Positions 26,901 through 35,057 of a stretch of 64,000 nucleotides of DNA are shown piece by piece. The stretch lies in contig NC_079875.1 of NCBI RefSeq assembly GCF_029227915.1, positions 27,102,001 through 27,166,000 on the forward strand, read 5' to 3'. Within the stretch, counting starts at the first letter, position 1. Every line of letters begins with the position of its first letter. Position numbers and translations under genes: made by a program. Source of the stretch: Hydractinia symbiolongicarpus. Taxonomy: Eukaryota; Cnidaria; Hydrozoa; Anthoathecata; Hydractiniidae. The notes beneath the pieces are model-generated. The model was given only the letters and a program-made list of their open reading frames with translations. It was not told the DNA's origin and did no database searches.

Positions 26901-29900
26901 ACAAACATGTTGCTCAGAAATTGGTTTGGTACATGACTCACTTTGTGAATAGCTCCTTTTTGTACCATTCTTAATACTTCGTTGTTCAGCAGTAACATTG
27001 CCTCTTGACTTATATGAGGAGTCAGAGGTTTTTGATTTTGCTGAGGTACAGAAATGAATGGGATCACATACCCTTTTACTACAGACAGAATATTTTGATC
27101 TTGTGTCAATTTCTCCCAATTCTTTGCAAAATGTTGTAACCTTCCTGCTAATGGTACCCTTGGAATTATGTTTGAAAACATGGACCTTATTAGAGGATGT
27201 ACATGGTTTATACTCACTTGCATTATTTCTAGCAGGTGTGAATTGTAAAGTGAAAGTATTCTTACCTCCTGAGTTGGAACTGGTTGTTGTACTGGAAGAA
27301 CCATAGTCTTTTCTGACAAAATATCCACGCCCTCTCGAACCTCTTCCACGGTTGAGAGAGCCTCCACGAAAGGGAGTATAACTTCCTTTAAATTCCTTTT
27401 TCAAAAGCTCCTGGCACTTCTGCTTAGTTTTCATGCTTGAGCACCAGTCATCCCGAAATTTTTCCCCAAATAGATCCTCTTCCATGTTGGAAAGCAATGA
27501 AGATTTTTCTTTTAGCAATTGTTTACTTTTCGTATCTTTCATGAGAGCAGATAAAACACGAACACGACGCAAATATGTCACCGCATTGTTCGCTTGTCCC
27601 AACAGCAAAATCGACTGTTCTACCAGTTCATTCACTTCCTCCAGAGCTACTTCTATTTCACCTGGTTGAGCTGATAATGCCCTTTGCATTAATGACCATA
27701 TTTTAGACAAGGGCCCTAAAACATCGGTTATTTTTTGTTGGACTTTTTGACTCGACTTGTCCTCTGCAACAACTGGGGACTTGGTCTTTTCCTCCAGCAA
27801 TGCTGTCAGATAGCTGTCCAAGTTTGATGGGCCAGGTACATTCTCTGGGACAGGACTTTTATTTAAAATACAAGATTTTAAATTATGATCACTAATATAC
27901 GTTGCAAAATGTTTAACAACATAGTCTCTTTGATCTTCTGTAAAATTATAACTATACTCTCTTTCTGAGGGAACCACCTTAAATTTCTTTAAAGGTGGGC
28001 AATAATCCCCTTCTGATTGATCACTGACGGTGCTGTCAGTCCCAGGAAGGGAGTTTTTCCTCTTCCTGGATACTTTCTCTGATTGACTGGCGTTAATTTC
28101 TGTCCCAGTACAAACAGGTTTGTTCTCAGTAACATTGGTAGGTTCATTCTCGGTAACATTGGTAGCCATTTTTGAAAATCTGAAGATAAGAGAAAACTTT
28201 GTTTTCACATCCCGAGAAATGTTTTAACCACAAAATGACTCATCACATATGTCAATGAGTATTAGGAGAGTTGCTTTTATAAGCTAACTCTATCAAGAAT
28301 TCTAGTTTAGCTAGGATAATAAAAGATAAAATACCTTTTCCTTTAGTAAACAAAACAAGATACGTCTTTCTTCGCTAGCGAAGGTTGGAAAAAGAGGATA
28401 TGTGGGGCCCGCAGGGCCGCGCTTATTCTAGCGCTATAGGATTGGATGACTCAGCATTATATCGACGGAAATTTTATGAAATAAAATTCGCCTGTATTAT
28501 ATATTTTCATTTTTGTCTTGCTGAAAGAGTTTCCCACATGGTCAAATTTTACTTTAGGATGATAGGGATGTCTAGTTTCTACTGATGACCGCAACATCTA
28601 ATGCCTCTTTGTACCATGAGTTGTGAAAAAATCTACATTGTTCCTGCAACCCATAGTTGTATTTTTTAAATTAGTAATGTATCGAACATTATCTGTAATA
28701 TCAATACTTCTATCTTGAAGCAAAGTTGTAACACCATGTGTTAGTGCCAAAACATTTCTGGTCACAACAACAGATACAATGAAATCAAAGGTAGAAATTT
28801 CATTAAAACCAGTATAGAAAGTGTTGCGGAGAGGTTGCCAAGGCAAATGCATTAAGGAAAGGGCACGGCAATATATTTAGCGTTGCACGGCAAAGGCAGG
28901 CAAGGAAACAGGAAGAGGAATCAGCAAGGCAGGGGTAGGCAAGACAGGGGTAGGCAAGACAGGGGTAGGCAAGGCATGGGAGGCACACGCAAGGGCATAG
29001 CAGGCAGGCACCAGAAAAGGCATAGGAAAGGAAGGGATTTATTAAGAACGGCAAGGAATGGGAGCGACAAAGGCAGGCAAGAAAACAGGAAGAGGAATCA
29101 GCAAGGCAGGTTTAGGCAAGGCATGGGAGGCACAGACAAGGGCATAGTAAGCAGGCAACAGAAAAGACATAGAAAGGGTAGGCAATGGCAAAGGAACGGC
29201 AAGGCAGGGCCAGGCATTTAAATATACACTCCTTCCCCTTCTACAACTCGAAGATTACGTATATTTAATTAAGGTATTATAAGGTCAATATACAGAATTT
29301 TATCAATATAATACAACGGGGTTGTTGTAGGTGCAAGATAATGTTTTTCATGCCCTGTCCAGGATTCGAACCTGGATCTCTCGTTTACGAGTGTCATAGC
29401 CATTAGACAAACAAGGCGTAATAATTATGTAATTTTGTTAATTAAATATACTTAAATATTTACACTTGTGTCTAATAAAGTAAGTAATATTGATCATTAT
29501 CCATCAGTTTTTGACCTTTCGTATTAAAGGATCGTGTGTTTCAGGCTTAATCCCGAAGTTTGAGGTGAAACTAAGTAAGTTTATTGAAAAAATTTTCCAG
29601 CATGCAAAGGAACGAATATTATCAGAAGAAACTACCACTTTATTCTTTATTATTCCATGAAATTAACGAGTTAAGAAATTAACGCAAATTACATTTAATT
29701 AACACGAATTTGAGAATATGCTACATCACACGGAGCGAAAATTACGGTAACAGGCGATTTTATTTATTGTAAAAAAAGTCAGCAATTTACAGTATTTTAA
29801 TCAACGAGTCATGAAATTAAAAGTCTTTAAATTAACACGAATTTTGAAAAACCGGTTTACACGCTTTTTTTATAAGAATATTGTTTTTTCGTTTCAGCCT

Positions 29901-31595
29901 CATTATCCTTAGCTTTTTGACAAATCTCAGCCTCAAATATTCTTAAAAATATTCTTCACCGGAAAGTACATATTACCCTTAATATGCTTAAAGATGGTTA
30001 AAAAATGGTGGAAAGTCATTAAACAAAGTGAAAACGACAGGTGATCCGACAAGAAAATAAACATACAGTATAAGAAATAAACCTCTAATCAAAATCTGCG
30101 CATCACACAAATTTTCATATCTAAAACAAGAAGTTGAGCCTGGGTATATTCTTAGGATATTTCTAATTTTAACCCATTTCTCAGCCTCGATATTCTTATA
30201 ATTATATTCTTATAAAAAAGCGTGTAAAATCATAACTGGGTAATTTCATGGAATAAGGTAATTACGCACATTATATGCAGAATCTTGGAACAAAAACGCA
30301 CGACACAAATAATATGACAAAACGCAAATTGTTTTATAATAGCTTAATAAAGAATTTTATAACCTAAAGTTATGCTTGCAAGACACAAATAATATGACAA
30401 AACGCAAATTGTTTTATAATAGCTTAATAAAGAATTTTATAACCTAAAGTTATGCTTGCAAGGCACAAATAATATGACAAAACGCAAATTGTTTTATAAT
30501 AGCTTAATAAAGAATTTTATAACCTAAAGTTATGCTTGCAAGACACAAATAATATGACAAAACGCAAATTGTTTTATAATAGCTTAATAAAGAATTTTAT
30601 AACCTAAAGTTATGCTTGCTGACTGTCTATATAACTATATATGTCTATATAACTATATACTACGTCAAAATATTAAAAGCGCATACTGTTGTGCAGAAGA
30701 AAATTTTTAAAAGAAGAAAAGTCTGGGGATGGGTTGAGAGGAATGAATTAAGAACAGCAAGTTTTTGCATTTTTTTTTCTACCACCTATATCCTCCTCCT
30801 CTCCCTCTTCCACCGTTCTTCCTCTTCAACTTCGCCTGATCCCGCATATCATCCTCCTGTGTAAAGGTGCGTGAGCCACCAGACGCCTTCCAAGATTTGT
30901 AATTTTGGGAGCTTATAAAAGCTCCCAAAGTCTTATTTTGGGAACAAAAGTCCCGGAAGGCGTCCCACGACAAATCCAATTTCTCTGCTGATAACTCCTA
31001 AAAAATAAGACAATTGTGGAAATGCCACATTCTAAACTTCTAATCGTTCACTAAGTTACTGTTACTGTTTTATCACATTCTACACTTCAAAGCAATTATT
31101 TCTAGTGCATAACTTACTTTAACTTTCTCCTCTAAAGCCTCAATTTTCCCCTCCAGGGTATCAATTCTCTGCTTTAACTCCTACATAAAGATATCTCTCA
31201 AATTAATTGATTACTTTCATATGCTAATTCTTGTATGCTAATCCAACTAAGTATTATATTATCTTATTTGGCTGCTAAAAGTAGTAGAGGTAGCCTTTAT
31301 CTCATTCGTATAATGAGATGACAATGAGTTCATATACATAATACAATCTATGGCAGTCAGAATACCAAGCCAATAACAACAGCTAGTCTATGTAAGACCG
31401 CCTTTATGTGGCAAAACTTTAGCAATTATTTTAAAGATATAATACAGAAACATGAACACCATCCTCAGTATTAAATTTTAATAAAAAAAAGCCTTACATG
31501 AATGCAAAATTTTGCATTAAAGAAATGCAATTTTAGTATTGAAAAGGTAAAAACCGAACTATGAAAATACTTACATTTACCAGCTCACTTTCCAT
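23997..31595 (-). CDS. Small coiled-coil / Arg-Gly-rich protein, four exons, DIRS element in last intron
   Basis: Exon 1 (31595-31575) encodes MESELVN and ends at GTAAGT. Exon 2 (31180-31118) is 21 codons of heptad-like coiled coil (LKQRIDTLEGKIEALEEK). Exon 3 (30997-30786) is 70 codons plus two bases and holds LSWDAFRDFCSQNKTLGAF, then a basic stretch ending GGRGRGGGYR. Exon 4 (24063-23997) reads GNRGYGGGYRGGYRGSYRGS and stops. Phases are 0, 0 and 2 and agree throughout; exon 4 uses the second of two nearby acceptors (CCAAG rather than TATAG), the weakest point. The product would be about 120 residues. RGG tails usually bind RNA, so a nucleic-acid-binding role is a fair inference; the N-terminal part matches no family I know. 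The last intron, about 6.7 kb, carries a DIRS retrotransposon in the same orientation and a SINE copy. An extra exon within it cannot be excluded. Confidence 0.6.
24143..24258. repeat. Imperfect hairpin at the left end of the DIRS element
   Basis: CAGCATTATATCG at 24143 faces its complement CGATATAATGCTG at 24246-24258, and the arms (about 55 bases each, imperfect) close on a GC-rich centre, GCGGCCGCTACGCGGCC. The right arm is the outer part of the element's left terminal repeat, so the left arm is an extra inverted copy of terminal sequence lying outside it. Confidence 0.65.
24213..24313. repeat. DIRS left inverted terminal repeat
   Basis: Reverse complement of 28389-28484 with a handful of mismatches (CCAACCCTATGG here against CCAATCCTATAG there). 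The inner end carries the GC-rich box GCGCGGCCCTGCGGGCCCC, which overlaps the last codons of the recombinase ORF. Confidence 0.9.
24311..25420 (-). CDS. DIRS tyrosine recombinase
   Basis: The frame carries a SAM-like N-terminal part (NSRRKGSISNYQSAWRKWSG, about 25230-25170) and a catalytic half with HSTRSASTSKAKA (the H-x-x-R box, near 24500), GLSTADILKRGKWSG and KHYHK with the nucleophilic tyrosine near 24365. It would cut and rejoin DNA to insert the circular element. The first catalytic arginine is expected in a SRGSE-like motif but reads ASKGSEICYLN here, so lysine replaces arginine, explained by one base change; this copy may be inactive. The ORF ends at TAA inside the left terminal repeat. 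Its start is uncertain: in this copy the frame is continuous with the RT frame only because of an added base in a G run. In DIRS elements the recombinase normally overlaps the end of the RT ORF in another frame, and that is what I infer. Confidence 0.85.
   Translation of the reverse strand, partial: TTGNVNSKSSTSSQAPSVIDEFSGSDTPSSQTQSIKTSGLDCFRECLASEGLSSKATELITNSRRKGSISNYQSAWRKWSGWCMQQQADPVRCDVNVIANYLAMLFHQGYEYSTINGHRSAISAYHEPINSVNVGEHPRICSSMTGVFNLRPTKPRFTFIWDVQVEIDYFNTLPINNSLSTKVLSHKLAMLLALTSASKGSEICYLNINHMVKSEDSYVFTFDKITKTRKKGSSAPSFEFNKFESNSKLCVVNAIECYITRTHKWRKNDEHSQLLLSTLHPYQAVVPSTVAGWMKSILKEAGIDTDSFFAHSTRSASTSKAKAIGLSTADILKRGKWSGKTTWQKHYHKTVRPVSQVFQETIGLGSALN
25135..27367 (-). CDS. DIRS reverse transcriptase and RNase H (one frameshift)
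   Basis: From the right: RT palm and finger motifs (SNMFVIPKKDGGNRPIINLK, KIDLKDAYF, CFGLGPAPLIFTKLM), catalytic box VVFLDDMLL near 26560-26530 (FLDD where YxDD is common), then RNase H starting QTDASMKGWGAAC near 26080 and continuing through HINVLELLAVKLAL, DNMTVLSYL and SLNVVADWESR. After this the expected DIRS tail (LYGYAFPPFCLIP, WQSQPW, NQLRLAAWTASGNAWLQ) is found in the next frame, ending at 25135. The frames part at a run of eight G (plus-strand C at 25544-25551); removing one base rejoins them. So the very long apparent RT-recombinase fusion in this copy is created by a one-base expansion. The protein copies element RNA into DNA. Start is arbitrary; conserved RT sequence begins near 27150. 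Confidence 0.88.
25509..28169 (-). CDS. DIRS gag-like ORF, extended through the RT frame
   Basis: I take the start at the ATG of MATNVTENEPTNVTE (28169). The first 280 or so residues are unique to this frame: acidic and serine-rich, then a helical stretch (LLGQANNAVTYLRRVRVLSAL) and a basic RGRG box (GGSLNRGRGSRGRGYF), typical of a gag-like nucleic-acid-binding protein. From 27367 leftward the frame overlaps RT and RNase H, yet stays open for about 619 further codons to 25509, giving a Ser/Asn/Lys-rich stretch with no recognised domain. The RT frame lies +1 to this one. In AT-rich DNA so long an accidental open frame is very unlikely. Whether the extension is translated is unknown; the safe reading is gag for residues 1-280 and a possible overprinted extension after that. 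Confidence 0.7.
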   Translation of the reverse strand: MATNVTENEPTNVTENKPVCTGTEINASQSEKVSRKRKNSLPGTDSTVSDQSEGDYCPPLKKFKVVPSEREYSYNFTEDQRDYVVKHFATYISDHNLKSCILNKSPVPENVPGPSNLDSYLTALLEEKTKSPVVAEDKSSQKVQQKITDVLGPLSKIWSLMQRALSAQPGEIEVALEEVNELVEQSILLLGQANNAVTYLRRVRVLSALMKDTKSKQLLKEKSSLLSNMEEDLFGEKFRDDWCSSMKTKQKCQELLKKEFKGSYTPFRGGSLNRGRGSRGRGYFVRKDYGSSSTTTSSNSGGKNTFTLQFTPARNNASEYKPCTSSNKVHVFKHNSKGTISRKVTTFCKELGEIDTRSKYSVCSKRVCDPIHFCTSAKSKTSDSSYKSRGNVTAEQRSIKNGTKRSYSQSESCTKPISEQHVCDTKKGRWKSSDNKPETFEQLHTIFPFQDGKFRASQGSATTKRLYVQNRPEGRILLHTNKQSIEKVSPVSLGGKPLRVPLPVFWSGPSTFDLHKTNEDSNISSSKNNGADGSVFGRHVTDGKNFGVHAGSKGNIDFSVTKFRLHNKSEKISVDTSAENRISGTCHRFAKDDLVFATGQNDTNCKKVYSFDCKSGNKYLGIDKTDRETNFHHSSSSSRKAAASVSAVSANRGSSKDSVISVSDCSKFTVSGRTEVVEGKPIPPKWQASKNNSSGLHNPNRRFHERLGSSLSRNFHRGEMVSTRKGIPYQCARTFGGKISPENFSEKSMEKNNPLADRQHDCVELSPKNGGHKKHAPDANIQGNLGFSFVQADHDYCGISSQQSECSSGLGVTQQYGSERLAIGSNSVCKTYNNQTKARDRSFCVPSKSSVGDLHVLASGSKQCGDGCHAKGVGGDCTGMPSLHFA
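28389..28491. repeat. DIRS right inverted terminal repeat
   Basis: Partner of the left repeat, containing GGGGCCCGCAGGGCCGCGC and ATGACTCAGCATTATATCG. Just inside lies a perfect 14-bp palindrome, CTTCGCTAGCGAAG (about 28370-28384). The minus-strand transcript of the element should start near here. Confidence 0.9.
28492..28811. other. Spacer between DIRS element and SINE copy B
   Basis: Part of the last intron of the RGG gene. No feature seen. Confidence 0.5.
28812..29417 (-). repeat. SINE-like repeat, copy B (intact layout)
   Basis: On the minus strand: tRNA-like head (29417-29352), body with CTTGCACCTACAACAACCCC and GTAATCTTCGAGTTGTAG, then a long GC-richer tail built of GCCTTGCC and CCTGCCTA units, ending at the ATAGAAAGTGTTGCGGAGAGG junction shared with copy A. 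About 606 bp. A tRNA promoter head, a body and a simple tail is the SINE plan, though the tail is unusually long. It sits in the last intron of the RGG gene. Confidence 0.7.
29352..29417 (-). tRNA. tRNA-like SINE head (copy B), intact B box
   Basis: Acceptor strands GCCTTGT and ACAGGGC pair over 7 positions (one G-T), the D-arm reads GTCTAATGGCTATGAC, and the T-arm is perfect (CCAGG TTCGAAT CCTGG), giving a consensus polymerase III B box. The middle, CTCGTAAACGAG, is about five bases too short for a normal anticodon arm, so it cannot decode. I call it a promoter-bearing SINE head and not a working tRNA. Confidence 0.55.
29418..29807. other. AT-rich spacer
   Basis: No gene. A TTATTCCATGAAATTAACGAG motif near 29650 matches the outer flank of the MITE-like unit to the right, so this may be part of a nested element. 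Confidence 0.4.
29808..30258. mobile_element. MITE-like inverted-repeat unit
   Basis: The left arm with CATGAAATTA and TTTACACGCTTTTTTTATAAG faces the right arm CTTATAAAAAAGCGTGTAAAA and TAATTTCATG (about 30203-30258). The inside also carries TCTCAGCCTC and ATATTCTTA motifs in both halves. About 450 bp, no coding frame. No target duplication could be fixed because a related motif lies just outside. Confidence 0.6.
30302..30621. repeat. 80-bp tandem repeat, four copies
   Basis: Units start at 30302, 30382, 30462 and 30542, each beginning GACACAAATAATATGAC (GGCACAAAT in the third) and ending AAGTTATGCTTGC. The copies are essentially identical, so the expansion is recent. It lies in the last intron of the RGG gene, just downstream of its exon 3. 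Confidence 0.95.
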
Positions 31596-32174
31596 TTTTA
31601 AATATTTCACTAAATAGAAATTTAGAACTAATATTAGACGATTAGGTAATACAACACCTATTAATGGGAGTTAAAAGCACCGAAATAAACAAGAATGTTT
31701 GCAAACATTTCATGCAAAGAGAGTTTTATTGCCCTGGCTGTTGGTTGAAGAGCGTGTAGACACAGCATGTAGACAAAAACAACACGATCTATTAAATTTT
31801 AAAATCCTAAATTAAAAATTTCATCAGGCCTATCAATTAGAAAATAACACCAGAGCAACAAATCGCTCCCCCAAGGTTACAATAATTTAAACTGGGCAAG
31901 CAATCTAAATAAATAGAATAAGTTTAAAAAAAGTTCTTTTTATCTATTTAATTTCATCTTTCTTTATATATTTTAGTTCTTTTTTACTGTAAACAATAAG
32001 AAAGAGAACATTGATTTCCATGGAAAAATATTATATGTGGAAAAATTAGCGATGTTCTTTTGTTGATTTTGCTAAGTTTTTTTAGTCATTCTTTATATAC
32101 ATTTAAAAAATTTGTCAAGAGCCAACACATTTTGTGGAGCTGGATAAAACTACAAAGTAGTTATGTGATGAACA
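31596..32174. other. Region upstream of the RGG gene
   Basis: 5' flank of the minus-strand RGG gene. AT-rich, no firm TATA box, no other feature seen. Confidence 0.4.
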
Positions 32175-32770
32175 TCACTCACTGTGTGCAGTAGCAGCTA
32201 GCTAGCTCAAAAATCCGTCCTAAAGTCTTAGGACGGATTTTTGAGAATTTTCTTATGATGCTATCTTCTTATCATCTAGCATAAGAGAAAACTTAATAGG
32301 CATTTTTATGCTAGTTAAATTGGTAGTTTTATGCTAGCTTAGCTGCTACTGTTGTGCTAGATAGCTTTAGGTGTATGTAAGGGGTTTTCACAACCTTTAA
32401 AAAACAGTGATCATAACCTCCACTTCTTTCTTGAAAAATCTCATCATTTCGCTTCTAGCTGGCTGACTACGTTCAGCACCATCTTTAAAACACAACAAAA
32501 ACTCCATCGCCGTGCTAATAACACGTTGTCTCGCTCAATCAGATATTTACGAAAATTTACCAACAAATGACCAGATAAAATTACTGGGCAACACTGATAA
32601 AATGGCAGAATTTTTTACAAATTTGATGTATAGGGACGAAATCGTATAGAAATCCTATATACTCTCCACGTGCTTACTTTTCACTTATATTTGGCTTATT
32701 TAATGAGGAAATGGGCTTCGCTACGCTCCGTGCGCTAGTGCGCACTCCGCTACTCTCCGCAAAAATTGCA
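32175..32770. repeat. Dispersed composite repeat, copy 2
   Basis: Same order of motifs as 23165-23935: CACTCACTGTGTGCAG and TAGCTAGC head, TTTTATGCTAG repeats, CTCCATCGCCGTGCTAA, TATATACTCTCCAC, GCTTATTTAATGAGGAAATG and the GC-rich palindrome ending CTCCGCAAAAATTG. It runs directly into satellite monomers. Confidence 0.7.
32206..32245. repeat. Perfect 18-bp hairpin
   Basis: CTCAAAAATCCGTCCTAA, a four-base loop AGTC, then TTAGGACGGATTTTTGAG. The arms match without a mismatch. It is absent from copy 1 of the surrounding repeat, so it is either an insertion or a locally preserved structure. Too short for a normal microRNA precursor. Confidence 0.85.
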
Positions 32771-33515
32771 AATATATGAGACACTTGTCTCTTTTAAATG
32801 CCTCGTTTATCAATTTCACGGCTAAAATACGAAAACTTGAAAAGACGTTGTTCACCCTACAGTACAATTATCCTATATCAATACAAAAAATAGCAATTAT
32901 ATGAGACACTCGTCTCTTTTAAAAGCCTCGTTTATCAATTTTACGGCTAAAATATATCGAAGCTGAGATGAAGTTGTTGACACTAAAGTACAGTTATCCT
33001 GTATCAGCACAAGAAATCGCAAATATATGATACTCGTCTCTTTTAAATACCTCGTTTATCAATTCTACGGCTAAAATATAAAAACTTAAAACGAGGTTGT
33101 TGACCCTAAAGTACAATTATCCTATATCAATACAAAAAATCGCAAATATATGAGACACTGGACTTCTTTAAATGCCTCGTTTATCACTTACACGGCCAAG
33201 ATATATGGAACATGAGACGAAGTTGTTGACCCTAAAGTACAATTATCCTGTATCAGCACAAGAAATCGCAAATATATGATGCTCGTCTCTTTTAAATGCC
33301 TTGTTTATCAATTTTACGGCTCAAATATAAAAACTTGAAGCGACGTCTCTTTTAAATGCTGCGTTTATCAATTTTTCGGCTAAAATATATGGAACTTGAG
33401 ACGAAGTTGTTGACCCTAAATGACAATTATCCTGTTTGAATACGAAAAATCGCAAATATATAGACACTCGTCTTTTTTAAATGCCTCGTTTATCAATTTT
33501 ACGGCTAAAATATAC
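32770..33515. repeat. Satellite outlier, about six monomers
   Basis: The same monomer family as 1-12396 reappears (GCAAATATATGAGACAC, TTTATCAATTTTACGGC, GACGAAGTTGTTGACCC), about 20 kb from the main array, in the same plus-strand orientation. It starts where the GC-rich tail of the composite repeat ends and stops where the AACGTT-rich segment begins. Monomers here differ from one another more than neighbours in the main array do. Confidence 0.92.
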
Positions 33516-33705
33516 TGCAACGTTGCTACAACGTTGTAACAACGTCGCCGTGTGACGTTGCACTGACGTCGCATGAACGTTGCGAATGAAAATCGCGGAG
33601 ACGTTGCACGACAACGTCATAACAACGTTCGTTATGGCGTTCGAACGACGTTAGAATAACTATAAAGTAACGTTGCAGCAACGGTGGAACAACGTCGCTA
33701 TAACG
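33510..33705. repeat. AACGTT-rich degenerate repeat
   Basis: Many overlapping AACGTTG, CAACGTC and ACGTTGCA motifs on both strands in under 200 bp, without a fixed period. The motif returns as an ordered 60-bp minisatellite at 35817. Such palindromic arrays are often internal repeats of DNA transposons; no termini were found. Confidence 0.75.
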
Positions 33706-34283
33706 ATGTTTACCATTACGTAATAACAAGAAGACGAAAGCTTTTAGTAATAAAATATAATTCTTAGTTAAAAAAACACACACATTAATATATTCTTTTA
33801 CATGTTATTATTAAGGTTTTCAGCAATAAATATAAAATATCTGATTTTAAATATTTTTTTACATACAGTTGATTTAAGTAATCTTTAAAACGTCTTGCGT
33901 AAACCCGTAAAGGGTTTGAGTCAAGCGAAACAACAAATGTATATTCAAATATATAATATATACAAATATATATAGCCTCGTTTATTCCAGTTGTTTGTAT
34001 AAGGAATTACAGCGTACATTTGTCATGATTACGATTTGTTAGATGAACATACATGATATCTGCATAAATTAGGTTTTAGTAATAAATGCAAAAATATGGA
34101 CGTGTAGCAACAACAAAAAAGAAGAAAACCAAATCAATATTTTTAGGTGTATGATTTGTTTTGGTGCAAAACTGAAATTTTGCCTGGTTGAATTATTAGG
34201 GTGTAATTAGGTTATATATGTATATATAATAAATTGCTATCTCTATGACAAAAGAAGAATACATATAAATGTAGAAATGGAAG
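33706..34283. other. Spacer downstream of small spliced gene
   Basis: AT-rich. A short imperfect inverted repeat around 33895-33930 (CTTGCGTAAACCC and GGGTTTGAGTCAAG). No gene seen. Confidence 0.4.
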
Positions 34284-35057
34284 TTAAACTTGTTCTGCAC
34301 TTTTCGCATTTCGTCCAATCTCACTATCCTGGTCTGGGGCATACTTCAATACGGATGCCATTTCCTTTTTTTTTCTCGGCTGCATTTGCTGCTGCTAAAA
34401 TGTAATAATGGAAGTCAATTCAAAATATATTCGAGAAAAGTACTTGTAGTTAGAAATAAAAGAATAGACGGAATTGAACAGAATTTCATGTTTCTGAATT
34501 AGGATAAGAAAACCACAAAAGAAAATGGAGACCGACAATGGATACAACTCAAAGTGGGAAAAAAAGAGCACCCACCACTATCAACACTCTAATTCTTTTT
34601 TTAATCAAGCCCTTCTTTGTTCTTTTCCCGTTCATATTGAAAAGTGAAATGATTGAATAACTCATCAACCTGTCATGAAAGAGAAAGTAAACTATATACT
34701 TAACACATTTTTTACATAAGAAACAAGATTTTAAGAAACACGAGGCTGAGAATATAGGTTCTTTTAACAGCTAAACTCGTACAAAAAACATAAAGAGCAT
34801 TCACTGAAAGAAAGGACACACAAATGGGTACTTACTATTTCATTATATTTCTTGTAGCTTCCTTCACATTTTCCCCACCGACTTTTGATAACTGTGACAC
34901 CTAAGTATAGAAAGTTTTTATCAACAAGCTCAATATTATGTATCAGTATTACTCCAAACACTAGGTTTTTAAAAAGCTCACCATTGATTCGAAGTAATCT
35001 TTGTTCGCCAATTATATACTTGTCACATTCTTCTATGCTCTCTGTTTCTTTCAAACT
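34284..35057 (-). CDS. Small spliced gene of unknown function, 3' exons
   Basis: Found by splice sites only. Exon i (35057-34982) has a CTCCAG acceptor, reads SLKETESIEECDKYIIGEQR and ends at GTGAGC in phase 1. Exon ii (34900-34836) follows TATACTTAG, reads VTVIKSRWGKCEGSYKKYNE and ends at GTAAGT in phase 0. Two in-phase terminal exons then compete: 34669-34600 (VDELFNHFTFQYEREKNK, stop TAA) and 34394-34284 (QQQMQPRKKKEMASVLKYA and on to TAA, 36 codons). Both have good acceptors; the first has no donor, so they are probably alternative ends. All phases agree, which random sequence would rarely do. Upstream exons are missing and I recognise no family. Highly charged, likely soluble. Confidence 0.5.

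Larger units (their letters stand above)
24213..28491 (-). mobile_element. DIRS-type tyrosine-recombinase retrotransposon
   Basis: About 4.3 kb bounded by near-identical inverted repeats: left 24213-24313 and right 28389-28484 both carry TTTCATAAAATTTCCGTCG, GATATAATGCTGAGTC and GGCCCTGCGGGCCCCAC in opposite orientation, differing at only a few bases. Inside, on the minus strand, are a gag-like ORF, reverse transcriptase with RNase H, and a tyrosine recombinase, the gene order of DIRS elements. Inverted termini rather than split direct repeats point to DIRS proper and away from Ngaro. No methyltransferase domain is seen between RNase H and recombinase. Such elements integrate through a circular intermediate using the recombinase, without target duplication. 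The copy looks young: one homopolymer frameshift and one changed recombinase residue are the only obvious lesions. It lies in the intron of the RGG gene, same strand. Confidence 0.9.

Noticed and set aside
24311-27367. A single genuine RT-recombinase fusion protein
   Set aside because: The fusion exists only through one extra base in a G run; the normal DIRS tail is intact in the neighbouring frame.
21535-29417. Functional tRNA genes
   Set aside because: Acceptor and T arms are good, but the anticodon arm is irregular in copy A and too short in copy B, and both join the same repeat body.
30302-30621. Evenly spaced repeats, considered as a CRISPR array
   Set aside because: Units are directly adjacent with no unique spacers, and the DNA is eukaryotic.
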